Virus record (IMG/VR): IMGVR_UViG_3300021478_000110
Span: 1-24,074 of that record
Length of the DNA stretch: 24,074 nucleotides
Direction: 5' to 3' (one strand)
Source of the DNA: a virus
Position 1 is the stretch's first letter. Each line of letters begins with the position of its first letter. Made by a program: the position numbers and the translations under genes. This document shows positions 1 through 7,016 of this stretch, piece after piece. Under the pieces are notes generated by a model. It worked only from the letters and a program-made list of their open reading frames with translations, was not told the origin of the DNA and did not search any database.

Positions 1-1
1 A

Positions 2-262
2 TATCTCGCGATCCATGAGACGGATGAGGCAGAGTGCATGGCGAAGGGGATGAGTTACCCCCAAGCCCACAAGGTGGCCACGGCGGCGGAGCGCAAGGCA
101 GTCGAGGCGGATGGCATATCCTGGCGGCATTACACGGCCGAGATCGACGGCTATCTGGCCAAGATTGAGCACGAGGCGAACACGAACCCGCCGAAGGTCA
201 AGCTCCATGTTGATCCCGCGAAGGCGATCGACCACCATCATTCGAGGAACAAGTCGAGATAG
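2..262 (+). CDS. Phage protein, C-terminal part (start lies before the window)
   Basis: The frame is open from the first full codon to a TAG at 260-262, so only the C-terminal 86 residues are visible. An internal ATG at 38 is unlikely to be the true start because the frame stays open upstream of it. The segment is charged and helical, with the pattern HETDEAECMAKGMSYPQAHKVA followed by AERKAVEADG and a DGYLAKIEHEANTNPP stretch. I recall this kind of sequence at the end of conserved hypothetical proteins just upstream of capsid genes in Rhizobiales prophages, where animal-like 'HE' motifs have no proven catalytic role. The position ahead of the capsid genes suggests a head-morphogenesis or structural role; this is inference. 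It ends in a His-rich then basic tail. Confidence 0.6.
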   Translation, partial: YLAIHETDEAECMAKGMSYPQAHKVATAAERKAVEADGISWRHYTAEIDGYLAKIEHEANTNPPKVKLHVDPAKAIDHHHSRNKSR

Positions 263-396
263 GCGCGGCGGCCTGGGAGGCGAAAGCCGTTAGGACCAGC
301 AGCCAAGGTTCCGCAACGACACAGGGCCTTGGTCCGTGGGGTGTATCCGTTCCCCCTGAGAGAGAGTAGCGCGCCGCCAATAGCCGGGGAATAGCC

Positions 397-561
397 GTGA
401 TCGAAACGAAAGCCGATCTGCTTCGCAAGCTTCGTCACACACCGCCAGACTGGCTAGATTGGCCGGAGTGGAAAAGGCGGCTATGGGAAAAGCTGATGAA
501 GCCAGCCATCGCTGCTGTTGAAGAATTGCCGGACGATTATCAGCAGGAAGTCCCTAATTAA
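397..561 (+). CDS. Small phage protein, 54 aa, GTG start
   Basis: This short frame begins with GTG and ends at TAA 559-561. A GGGGA Shine-Dalgarno-like sequence (386-390) sits 6 nt before the GTG, which decides the start. The product is charged and Trp-rich, with a PPDWLDWPEWKRRLWEKLMK segment that would form an amphipathic helix, followed by an acidic tail (EELPDDYQQE). I do not recognise a family. It lies alone between the upstream structural-type gene and the convergent moron at 629-1045. The composition looks like a real protein and third codon positions are GC-rich over its first half. Function unknown. Confidence 0.55.
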   Translation: MIETKADLLRKLRHTPPDWLDWPEWKRRLWEKLMKPAIAAVEELPDDYQQEVPN

Positions 562-595
562 AAGAGGCGCCGCGTCTGCAGCCGCAGCGCCCCTC
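559..595 (-). terminator. Candidate intrinsic terminator of the minus-strand gene at 629-1045
   Basis: Read on the minus strand, GGCGC pairs with GCGCC (plus coordinates 587-591 with 566-570) and the stem extends by GU/GC/AU pairs. It is followed directly by TTTTAATT. The hairpin begins about 38 nt after the stop codon of the minus gene. The loop is about 16 nt and can form a short inner stem, so this is not a textbook structure. On the plus strand no T-run follows, so it serves the minus gene. The A-run overlaps the stop codon of the plus gene at 397-561. Confidence 0.4.
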
Positions 596-596
596 C

Positions 597-628
597 AATA
601 TACATTTACATATGTTTACGTATGTACC
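597..628. repeat. AT-rich island with two tandem 10-bp units
   Basis: TTTACATATG (605-614) is followed immediately by TTTACGTATG (615-624), differing at one base, inside a strikingly AT-rich 30 bp of an otherwise GC-rich window. The units contain the palindromes CATATG and TACGTA. The period of 10 bp is about one helical turn, so a protein could bind both copies on one face. It lies between two convergent genes, next to the candidate terminator. Its role is unknown. Confidence 0.5.
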
Positions 629-1045
629 TTAGCCTATGGTCTCAACTCGTCGCTGGTCCTCACGCTCGGCGTCTGTCTTCGGCGTGGCCGGGAGCTGGAG
701 CACGGTCGCTTCCTGCCCCACGGGCAACAAGGTCAAAAGCGTGACCTCGCCGTCCGGTGTTTCGAGCGCATCGTGGTGGGTGTGCGGGATGTGCTTCTTG
801 ACCTGCCGGAAGATAGCGACGCTGTATTTGCTCTCTTCCGCGAACGGACTGAAAAAGAAACGAGGTAACCTGCGTTGCATTTTTTTGGCGAACGCAATCT
901 CAGTGCCCGGGAGCACGCACACCGCGACGTCAAGGTCGTTGACGTCGGCGAACCCGCTAGTGCCTAACCCGAAGTTCTTCGTGATGAGCTTGTCTCCGAC
1001 GGCGGCGGCACGGGACTTCACGGCGCTCAGCGAAAAGTCGCACAT
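629..1045 (-). CDS. Conserved hypothetical protein, moron within the head gene block (138 aa)
   Basis: This is the only clear minus-strand gene in the virion module. The start at ATG 1043-1045 is supported by GGAGAGG 6-7 nt upstream. The N-terminus MCDFSLSAVKSRAAAVGDKL, followed by a GFADVNDLDVAVCVLPGTEIAF segment, matches a pattern I recall from small conserved hypothetical proteins common in Bradyrhizobium and relatives. I know of no assigned function. No signal peptide or membrane segment is visible. The gene has its own candidate terminator (559-595), and operator-like repeats lie directly upstream (1070-1106). That layout is what one expects of an independently regulated moron, possibly expressed in the lysogen. 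The host-like family hints at acquisition from the bacterial genome; this is inference. Confidence 0.8.
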   Translation of the reverse strand: MCDFSLSAVKSRAAAVGDKLITKNFGLGTSGFADVNDLDVAVCVLPGTEIAFAKKMQRRLPRFFFSPFAEESKYSVAIFRQVKKHIPHTHHDALETPDGEVTLLTLLPVGQEATVLQLPATPKTDAEREDQRRVETIG

Positions 1046-1069
1046 TTTGACCTCTCCATATTGAGTTTG

Positions 1070-1106
1070 CGTCTCGATCGACGACCTCGATACACGTCTC
1101 GATCGA
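1070..1106. promoter_or_regulatory. Pair of 12-bp direct repeats, operator-like
   Basis: CGTCTCGATCGA occurs at 1070-1081 and again at 1095-1106, a period of 25 bp. Each copy contains the perfect palindrome TCGATCGA. The repeats lie between the start of the minus-strand moron (1045) and the -35 of the plus-strand promoter candidate (1116). A regulator bound here could control both directions. No matching regulator is identifiable; the ribbon-helix-helix protein at 13225-13458 is one candidate in the window. Confidence 0.5.
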
Positions 1107-1115
1107 GTCGCTGAC

Positions 1116-1145
1116 TTGACAAATAGATTGCGACTCTACTATGAC
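1116..1145 (+). promoter_or_regulatory. Candidate sigma70-type promoter for the capsid operon
   Basis: A perfect TTGACA (1116-1121) is followed after 18 bp by TATGAC (1140-1145), a 4/6 match to TATAAT. It faces the capsid genes and lies 220 bp before the first of them. The long leader between it and 1367 is otherwise nearly empty. The -35 overlaps, in inverted orientation, a TTGTCA that could serve the moron. Confidence 0.45.
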
Positions 1146-1272
1146 CTTTCCCCCAGAACTGCCGGCCCCCCATGCGCGGGTGCCGAAGGGCGAGCTTCCC
1201 GAGCCGGGACTTGATCGCCAGGGGGACGTGCCGAGCCCGGGCCGGGTGACGGCAAGATCCAAAAAGCAATGA
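1141..1272 (+). CDS. Possible 43-aa Pro-rich small protein
   Basis: ATG 1141 opens a 43-codon frame ending at TGA 1270-1272. The product is Pro- and charge-rich (starting MTFPPELPAPHARVPKGELP) and ends in basic residues. About 70% of its third positions are G or C by my count, which fits coding sequence here. Against it, no Shine-Dalgarno sequence precedes the ATG, no upstream alternative start exists, and the ATG overlaps the proposed -10 element. Either the promoter or this gene is likely wrong. No family recognised. Confidence 0.25.
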   Translation: MTFPPELPAPHARVPKGELPEPGLDRQGDVPSPGRVTARSKKQ

Positions 1273-1366
1273 TCGGTGCCGTCGCGGGCCGCGATGGCGG
1301 GGACCTCTAGGCTAAAGCTGTGCCGGGCTGGCTCAGTTTACGCCAAAGACTGGGGCAGCTATTCCC

Positions 1367-2014
1367 ATGGCTAACACCGCCGCACCCTATGGCTTCAAGC
1401 GCTGGGGGGGCCAGTCTTCCACGCCGCAGAACTTCGGGTTTGCGAGTGGACAGCCGGTCCCTGGTAGTGCCACCGCCTACGGCTACCGCATCCTGGCTGG
1501 CTTCGCGACCGCGATCTTCTTCGGCGATGCGGTCCGCATGGATGTGACCGGCCCAAACGGCTCCATCGTGCCATGGGCCAACGGCGATGGCGCGGCTGCC
1601 GCCACCAGAATCCTGGTCGGCATCTTCCTCGGCTGCGAATACTACTCAACCAGCCAGAGAAAGACTGTCTACAACAATTACTGGCCAGGATCAGACGCGA
1701 CCGGCGACGTGCGCGCCTACGTCGAGGACGACTCGAACTCGCTCTGGCAAGTGCAGGGCGGCGTCGGGACCGCCATCGGCGACGCCACGATCGGCCAAAC
1801 CGCCGACATTGTCGCCACCCCTGTCGGCAATACGAACACCGGCATTTCCGGCATGTCGCTGTCCACCCCGACCACCACGGTCACGCTTCCGTTCAAGGTT
1901 GTCGGGCTTGTCACTTCACCGCCTGGACCGAATGGGAATGACCCGACGACCCCCTTCAACAACGTGGTCGTCGCGTTCAATAACCAGATGTTCAAGGCAC
2001 TCTTGGGGGTCTGA
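1367..2014 (+). CDS. Phage head structural protein upstream of the major capsid protein (215 aa)
   Basis: The product starts MANTAAPYGFKRWGGQSSTP and carries FFGDAVRMDVTGPNGSIVPW, then a VGIFLGCEYYSTSQRKTVYN block and a DVRAYVEDDSNSLWQVQ segment. This layout resembles the 200-residue structural proteins next to the major capsid gene in many short-tailed phages, often listed as minor head or decoration proteins. The N-terminal part looks like beta structure with few charges. The gene ends 3 nt before the capsid start, so the two are likely co-translated in matched supply. The Shine-Dalgarno is weak (GGGGC about 12 nt before ATG). Role as head decoration or stabiliser is inferred from neighbourhood and composition. 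Confidence 0.75.
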   Translation: MANTAAPYGFKRWGGQSSTPQNFGFASGQPVPGSATAYGYRILAGFATAIFFGDAVRMDVTGPNGSIVPWANGDGAAAATRILVGIFLGCEYYSTSQRKTVYNNYWPGSDATGDVRAYVEDDSNSLWQVQGGVGTAIGDATIGQTADIVATPVGNTNTGISGMSLSTPTTTVTLPFKVVGLVTSPPGPNGNDPTTPFNNVVVAFNNQMFKALLGV

Positions 2015-2017
2015 GCC

Positions 2018-2944
2018 GTGGCAATCAACGTCGCAGCAGTCCGCGATCTTCTCGTCCCCGGACTTCGGGGGGTGGTGGGCGAGTACAAGCAATGGCCTGC
2101 GATCTGGCCTCGGCTCTACGATCAGGGCAAGTCAGATATGGCCCAGGAACGCACCGCTTCGATGCGCTTCCTGCCACTGGCGCAGCTAAAGACCGACGGC
2201 GGCCAGACCACGTTCGACAACAGCAGCGGCGAGGCCTGGGTCTACAACCAGCTTCACGTCGGCATCGGCCTTGGCTACGCGATCACCCGGAACACGATCG
2301 CGGACAATCTTTACAAGGCCCAGTTCCGGCCGTCGAACCTCGGCCTGCAGCGCTCGTTCGCTCAGACCAAGGAAATCTACGGCGCCGCCGTGTTCAACAA
2401 CGCTACCACCTTCGACCAGACGGTCGGCGGCGATGGCGTCTCGCTTCTGAACGCTGCCCATCCGCTGCCAGCGGGCGGCTCCGGTCCGGCGACATGGGCG
2501 AACCGTCCGACCGTCGATGTGGACTTGAACGAGTCCACTCTTCTGAGCGGCATGATCTCGATCCAGACCGGCTTCTACGACAACGCCGGACTGCGCATGA
2601 TGGCCACTGGCAAGTTGCTGGTGATCCACCCGAACAACGAGCCGGTCGCGCAGCGCCTGCTTCGCGCCGAGCTTCGTCCGGGCACCTCGCAGAACGACCC
2701 GAATGTCATCCCGACCACGGCAGGTGGGGTCACCGACTACGTGAAGAACGTGTTCTTCACCTCGGCGTTTCCCTGGTACATCAAGACGGATCAGCCCGGG
2801 CTTCTGTACCTTGAGCGCGAGCCCTTCGAGATCGACATGCAAGTCGATTTCACGACCGACAACCTGCTCGTAAAGGGTTGGGAGCGCTACAGTTTCAACT
2901 ACAATGACCCGCGTGCACTTTGGGGGACCGCTCCCACCAGCTAA
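2018..2944 (+). CDS. Major capsid protein, HK97-fold (308 aa)
   Basis: This protein would build the icosahedral shell. The 308-residue length is typical. The sequence runs through an N-terminal helix (residues 1-30), an acidic/Gln-rich E-loop-like region (about 40-75), a Mu gpT-like middle with LGYAITRNTIADNLYKAQFR and a FAQTKEIYGAAVFNNA helix, and a P-domain with MMATGKLLVIHPNNEPVAQR. It ends DNLLVKGWERYSFNYNDPRA, the closing pattern I associate with HK97-like capsid proteins. The start is GTG at 2018, 3 nt after the previous stop; GGGGG at about 2005-2009 acts as the ribosome site. No protease or scaffold is seen nearby, so maturation factors must be upstream or fused elsewhere. Gene call certain; the fold assignment is by pattern only. 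Confidence 0.88.
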   Translation: MAINVAAVRDLLVPGLRGVVGEYKQWPAIWPRLYDQGKSDMAQERTASMRFLPLAQLKTDGGQTTFDNSSGEAWVYNQLHVGIGLGYAITRNTIADNLYKAQFRPSNLGLQRSFAQTKEIYGAAVFNNATTFDQTVGGDGVSLLNAAHPLPAGGSGPATWANRPTVDVDLNESTLLSGMISIQTGFYDNAGLRMMATGKLLVIHPNNEPVAQRLLRAELRPGTSQNDPNVIPTTAGGVTDYVKNVFFTSAFPWYIKTDQPGLLYLEREPFEIDMQVDFTTDNLLVKGWERYSFNYNDPRALWGTAPTS

Positions 2945-2982
2945 GCGGTAGGTTGATCTCCGACGCAAAAGGGTAAGCAGCG

Positions 2983-4266
2983 ATGGCAATCGACCTGGAA
3001 ATTGGCCCCCTGATCTCGACGGGCCTCGCCATCTATCCGACGGATAGCAAGGGCAACCCCCTTCCTGGGACGCAGGAATCCGATCTCGAAGCGGGCCCGA
3101 ACCTCAGCTATCAGGGTGACGGCTTTCTTGACCCGCGCTTTTACGTCCAGAAGGACTATTGCGCGGGCCGCCAGGGCACGGTCACCTCGCACCTGAACAG
3201 CCCGTATGTCCTGTCGTGTGATCAGGCGCCTGCCGCCTCGGCGGCGACGCCGGTCAATATCGCTGCTGCCGCTGCTATCGTCAGCGGCACGCCGATGGTG
3301 CTCGCCGGCGCATCGGCCGGCATTTCGACCAACGTCCCGTTCTTCCCTTTCAAGTCATCGACGCTGGTGACGGCACCTATCGCGCTCGACTTCGGTTTCC
3401 TGGCGGCTGCTGCATCGGCCGGTGTCGAAACTTGCACGGTCACGACGACCAACGGCAACCAGCTCACCGCATCGAGCTTGCTGGCGGCCTCGAATTTCTA
3501 TGTCGGCCAGTGGGTGGTCATACCCAACGGTGCCTCGGCGACCACGCCCTTCATCGGCTATGTCACGGCGATCTCGGGCGTCACCATCACGCTTTCCGCC
3601 AATCTTGGCATCGCATCGACCACCGTCGTGATGGTCGGCTCGGCCAATATCCCGAACGTGACGTGGCCGGCCGGGTCGGCCGCCTCGGGGGCTTGGCCGT
3701 ATCTCGCGGGCGGCATCGGCGCCTTTCTCAATCCGAAGGAATCCATCTGCCGTGGGGTGGGCATTGTCTCCACCGCGGGCGGCACGGGTACGCTGCAGAT
3801 CCAGGGCTATGACCTTTACGGCCAGCCGCAGACCGAGAACATCGTCGCCAACGCCACCACGGTCGTCTACGGCAACAAGACCTGGAAGTACATCAGCGCG
3901 GTCGTTCCGCAGACCACGGATGCTGGCCATACCTACTCGGTCGGCACCTCCGACCTGTTTGGTTTTGCGGTGCGGTCGGACCGCTGGGAGTACACCAACA
4001 TCTTCTGGAACGGATCATTCACAACGGCGGCGGTTTCGGCGTCGGGCGCTTGGCTTGGTGGTGATCTGACCAATCCAGCAACAAGCACGACCAAAGATGT
4101 TCGCGGCGTTTTCCAGCCCAGTGCTCGCGGTCCGCTTGCGACTGCCGCTGCGACCGCCGCAAACGGCTCGATTCGCTTGGCCATGTTCTTGTCGTTGCCG
4201 CTCTACAACGTGATTTCGGCGACGCCTGCCAATCCGACGCCACTGTATGGTGTGATCCCGGCGTAA
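2983..4266 (+). CDS. Large Ala/Thr/Gly-rich virion structural protein (427 aa)
   Basis: The start ATG 2983 has AAAAGGG about 8 nt upstream. The product is rich in Ala, Thr, Ser, Gly and Val, almost free of Lys, and reads as repeated beta-strands with hydrophobic loops. A block around residues 150-230 (NFYVGQWVVIPNGASATTPF and onward) looks like an Ig-like or carbohydrate-binding insertion. The C-terminal third (LQIQGYDLYGQPQTENIVAN and onward) resembles structural proteins adjacent to capsid genes in podoviruses. Such proteins decorate the head or form part of the connector; I cannot choose between these. It follows the capsid gene directly. Downstream, CGCGAG/CTCGCG (4280-4285/4294-4299) can form a small hairpin without a T-run, perhaps an mRNA stabiliser. 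Confidence 0.75.
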   Translation: MAIDLEIGPLISTGLAIYPTDSKGNPLPGTQESDLEAGPNLSYQGDGFLDPRFYVQKDYCAGRQGTVTSHLNSPYVLSCDQAPAASAATPVNIAAAAAIVSGTPMVLAGASAGISTNVPFFPFKSSTLVTAPIALDFGFLAAAASAGVETCTVTTTNGNQLTASSLLAASNFYVGQWVVIPNGASATTPFIGYVTAISGVTITLSANLGIASTTVVMVGSANIPNVTWPAGSAASGAWPYLAGGIGAFLNPKESICRGVGIVSTAGGTGTLQIQGYDLYGQPQTENIVANATTVVYGNKTWKYISAVVPQTTDAGHTYSVGTSDLFGFAVRSDRWEYTNIFWNGSFTTAAVSASGAWLGGDLTNPATSTTKDVRGVFQPSARGPLATAAATAANGSIRLAMFLSLPLYNVISATPANPTPLYGVIPA

Positions 4267-4337
4267 AGCCTGACCTGATCGCGAGCGGGTTTTCTCGCGG
4301 CCGAGCCCACGGACCCGGGCCTTTGAGGACGAAGACC

Positions 4338-4691
4338 ATGAGCAGGGCGCGACACAAAGCCAAGAAGGCAAAGGGCGGCGTTGTCCATTGGGAAGCGGGC
4401 GAGCACACGCCGGAAGCCAAGGAAGCCGAAGAGAAGAAGCACGGTGGTCACGTCCACGGCGAGGGCGAGAAGGCCAAGCATCGCGCTGACAAGCGGGCGC
4501 GAGGCGGCGCAGTGTCTTCTGAGCTTCACGCGATCAAGCCGATGAGCATGCACCACAAGCACGGGATGAAGATCCCGGGCCGCAAGCGCGGGGGCGGGGT
4601 TGGCGCCGACAAGCATCCGCTGACTGAGGCCGCCAAGGTCAAGCACATCATCCCTGGCGAGATCGCGGAAGAGGGCGTCCCCTCCGATTGA
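4338..4691 (+). CDS. Small Lys/His/Gly-rich basic phage protein (117 aa)
   Basis: ATG 4338 is chosen because GAGGA (4325-4329) lies 8 nt upstream; an in-frame TTG 15 bp earlier overlaps that site. The protein is very basic and disordered-looking, starting MSRARHKAKKAKGG, with repeated 'RGG' and 'HGEGEKAKHRAD' elements and a 'GADKHPLTEAAKVKHIIPG' tail. Similar short basic proteins lie after capsid genes in phages of Rhizobiales as I recall. Possible roles are nucleic-acid binding in the head or a connector accessory; neither is shown. It shares a duplicated KHRAD module with the next gene (4719-4967). Confidence 0.75.
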   Translation: MSRARHKAKKAKGGVVHWEAGEHTPEAKEAEEKKHGGHVHGEGEKAKHRADKRARGGAVSSELHAIKPMSMHHKHGMKIPGRKRGGGVGADKHPLTEAAKVKHIIPGEIAEEGVPSD

Positions 4692-4718
4692 TGGGAGCGA
4701 GTCGAGGGGCGGCGAGCA

Positions 4719-4967
4719 ATGGCCAGGATTACTGCTGCGCGCCGCCACGCTCTTCCAAAGTCGGATTTCGTTTTCCCTGACGAGGAAGCCTATCCGGTTG
4801 ACACACCGGGGCGTGCGCGCAATGCCTTGTCCCGGGGCGCGCAGCACGCTTCGCCGGAGAAGCTCGCGAAGATCAAGCGGAAGGTTCACGCCAAGTATCC
4901 GTCGATCCACGTCAGCGGCGAGGGCGAGACGCCGAAGCATCGGGCAGACCGCCCAAGGCGGGGGTAG
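4719..4967 (+). CDS. DUF6582-like small phage protein (82 aa)
   Basis: The core RITAARRHALPKSDFVFPDE, then YPVDTPGRARNALSRGAQHA and IKRKVHAKYPSI, fits the pattern I associate with the DUF6582 family. That family occurs alone or appended to phage head-maturation and structural proteins; its function is unknown. The tail (residues 66-82) repeats the GEG..KHRAD module of the preceding gene. GAGGGG about 15 nt and a G-rich stretch nearer the ATG act as ribosome site. The stop is 1 nt before the next start region, consistent with one operon. Confidence 0.75.
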   Translation: MARITAARRHALPKSDFVFPDEEAYPVDTPGRARNALSRGAQHASPEKLAKIKRKVHAKYPSIHVSGEGETPKHRADRPRRG

Positions 4968-4970
4968 AAG

Positions 4971-5858
4971 ATGTCCACCGAGACTGTCTTCACCAAGCAG
5001 ATGGCGGCGGCCGTAGCGAACGGCATCTGCGTATCGCAATCTGGATCGGCGCTCACACCGCTCGTACTGAACGGCTCTCTCACTAATGCTCTTTCCACCA
5101 CGACCACCGCCGCGGTCGCCGCCGGTGGCGTCGTTCTGCCGCTCTCCTCGGTTGCCGGTCTCGTCGTCGGTCAAGTCGTCACCGATACGTCCGCTGTCGC
5201 CATTGCTGGTGGCACAACTATTGCGGCCGTCGGCGCCAGCAGCGTTACGCTCTCGCGTCCGGTTGGGGGCGTCGGCGTCGGCAACGGGGATACGATCGTC
5301 TTTCCCGGCACGGCGACGATCGACGTCGCGACTGCGACGAACTCGGCGATCGGGCGGCGGGTTGCTATTGCCTACACCGGCACCGACACCTCTTTCACGA
5401 TCGTCGGCACCAATTCGACCGGCAACGTCATCACAGACATAGCTGTCGGCGCGACCGGAGCGGCCCAGTCGAACCTCGACTTTGTGACGGTGACGAGCAT
5501 CACGCCGGTCGGCGGCGGTCTGACGGCCCTTACCGCCGGGACAAATGGTGTCGGCTCGTCCCCCTGGTGGACGGTCAACTGGCGCGGGAAGCCACCTCAG
5601 ACCGTCAGTGCTGGCGTTGAATTGGTGACCGGGACGGCGACCTATACCGTCGAGTACACTTTCGACGATCCCAATGCCCTGCAGGGGACGGTTCTGTTCC
5701 CGCTCGCGTTCAGCACTCAGACGCCGACGCTTCTCAAGGCGGTGTCGGCTACCGGCGACGGCGTCTTCAACTTCGCGTTCAAGGCCTTGAGGCTGAGCAT
5801 CACCGTCAACGGACCCGGCGAACTGCGCGCGAGATTTGTCCAGGCTGGGATCGGATAA
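4971..5858 (+). CDS. Ala/Thr/Val-rich virion structural protein (295 aa)
   Basis: ATG 4971 follows the previous stop by 3 nt with GGGGG at 4960-4964 as ribosome site. The protein has an N-terminal helix (TETVFTKQMAAAVANGICVS), then low-complexity beta-rich sequence to about residue 200, and a C-terminal domain with GTATYTVEYTFDDPNALQGT and closing NGPGELRARFVQAGIG. That ending recurs in structural proteins between the capsid and the adaptor gene of podovirus-type prophages as I recall. Likely a head fibre or decoration protein. Net charge is low and Cys is rare, as usual for virion proteins. Confidence 0.75.
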   Translation: MSTETVFTKQMAAAVANGICVSQSGSALTPLVLNGSLTNALSTTTTAAVAAGGVVLPLSSVAGLVVGQVVTDTSAVAIAGGTTIAAVGASSVTLSRPVGGVGVGNGDTIVFPGTATIDVATATNSAIGRRVAIAYTGTDTSFTIVGTNSTGNVITDIAVGATGAAQSNLDFVTVTSITPVGGGLTALTAGTNGVGSSPWWTVNWRGKPPQTVSAGVELVTGTATYTVEYTFDDPNALQGTVLFPLAFSTQTPTLLKAVSATGDGVFNFAFKALRLSITVNGPGELRARFVQAGIG

Positions 5859-5921
5859 GGGACACCAATCTGGGGTCTGACGTGATAGAAAGCCCCGGGC
5901 ACTCGTCGAGGGGCGATTCCT

Positions 5922-6611
5922 TTGGCTACCAGCGGCACCTTCACTTTCAATCCGGCGCTAGGCACGCTGTCGCTGCTGGCGTTCTCGCGCTGCGGGATCA
6001 AGCGCACTGAGGTGCTCTCCGAGCACATGCAGAACGCCTTCCTCGAAACCAACCTGATGCAGTCAGGCTGGGCGGCGGACGGGATCACGTTCTTTACGGT
6101 GCAGCTTAAGACCACGCTGCTCTCGCAAGGCCAGCAACAGGTAACGGTTCCGGCAGAAGCGATCGCGGTGCTCGATGTCTACATCAACAACGGAACGACA
6201 AACCGGCTTCTGTTCCCGTTCTCGCGCACTGATTTCGCGAGCTTGGCGGTGCCACAGCAACAGGCGCCGCCTACAAGTTTTTGGCTCAATCGCGGTCTGA
6301 CCCAGGTCATCAATCTGTGGCCGGTGCCGGACAACGCCGCCGTCTACACCCTGAATTATTACATCTATACCCAGGTGCAGGACGCCATCTTTCGCCAGGG
6401 CGGCCAAGCGGCAGTCCCGGAGTATTGGCTTGACGCCTACGTGGCGGACCTCGCGCACCGGCTATCCCGCCACCATGCTCCGGCGCTTGAGGCAATACGG
6501 AAGGTCGACGCCAAGGAAGCGTACGATCGGGCCTGCAAACAGGTCGAGAACGCGCCTCTCTACATCACGCCCGGGCTGTCCGGGTACTACCGGCCGGAGG
6601 GCGGCTACTGA
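5922..6611 (+). CDS. Head-tail adaptor / tail tubular protein A-like (229 aa)
   Basis: TTG 5922 is taken as start because GAGGGG (5908-5913) lies 8 nt upstream and no ATG fits. The protein opens with a helical N-terminus (LGTLSLLAFSRCGIKRTEVL), has a central beta region (VTVPAEAIAVLDVYINNGTT) and the signature ..LTQVINLWPVPDNAAVYTLNYYIY, then a YWLDAYVADLAHRLSR helix. This is the layout of T7 gp11/P22 gp4-type adaptor proteins, which bind the portal ring and start the short tail. The length of 229 fits the family (about 190-230). It is the best evidence in the window for a short-tailed virion. It overlaps the next start (TGATG). Confidence 0.75.
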   Translation: MATSGTFTFNPALGTLSLLAFSRCGIKRTEVLSEHMQNAFLETNLMQSGWAADGITFFTVQLKTTLLSQGQQQVTVPAEAIAVLDVYINNGTTNRLLFPFSRTDFASLAVPQQQAPPTSFWLNRGLTQVINLWPVPDNAAVYTLNYYIYTQVQDAIFRQGGQAAVPEYWLDAYVADLAHRLSRHHAPALEAIRKVDAKEAYDRACKQVENAPLYITPGLSGYYRPEGGY

Positions 6612-7009
6612 TGCGTTCGCAAATGACCAGGGCGCGTGTCGACCCCCAGAACCCATCGGCCTGGGCGGAATGCGACCATTGCGGCTTTTGGTTCAATCTG
6701 CGGAATCTTGCCTTCCAATACGAATGGGCGGGGACGCACCTCTACAACACCGGCTCGTTCCGATGCCCGAAGTGCATCGATGTCCCGCAAGAGCAATTGC
6801 GCACGATCATCCTGCCGCCGGACCCGCCGCCGATCTACAACGCGCGCGTTCCGAACTTCGCCTATGAAGAACAAACGCCGATGATTGCCGAAACCCCCGG
6901 GACCAGCTCGCGTGCTCCGGGGCAGCCATGGGGATACGGGCCGGAGTTGATTTTGTGCATGCAGGACGGCGAGACGCCGTTCCTGATGCAGTATCGATCG
7001 TCGTCGTGA
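6611..7009 (+). CDS. Zinc-ribbon phage protein (132 aa)
   Basis: Two CxxC knuckles are visible, C21/C24 (CDHCGFWFN) and C52/C55 (CPKC), giving a Cys4 zinc ribbon in residues 18-60. After it comes a Pro-rich tail (TIILPPDPPPIYNARVPNF). The pairing of a ribbon with 'QEQLRTIILPPDP' is a pattern I recall from a conserved protein immediately downstream of the adaptor gene in Rhizobiales prophages. It may be a virion or assembly protein; no catalytic residues are seen. The start ATG overlaps the adaptor stop (TGATG) and GGAGGG lies 9 nt upstream. Confidence 0.75.
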   Translation: MRSQMTRARVDPQNPSAWAECDHCGFWFNLRNLAFQYEWAGTHLYNTGSFRCPKCIDVPQEQLRTIILPPDPPPIYNARVPNFAYEEQTPMIAETPGTSSRAPGQPWGYGPELILCMQDGETPFLMQYRSSS

Positions 7010-7016
7010 GGGGGCT

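Noticed and set aside
2186-2989. Minus-strand 267-codon frame opposite the capsid gene
   Set aside because: A shadow of the major capsid protein with Arg/Val/Asp-rich composition and no recognisable domain.
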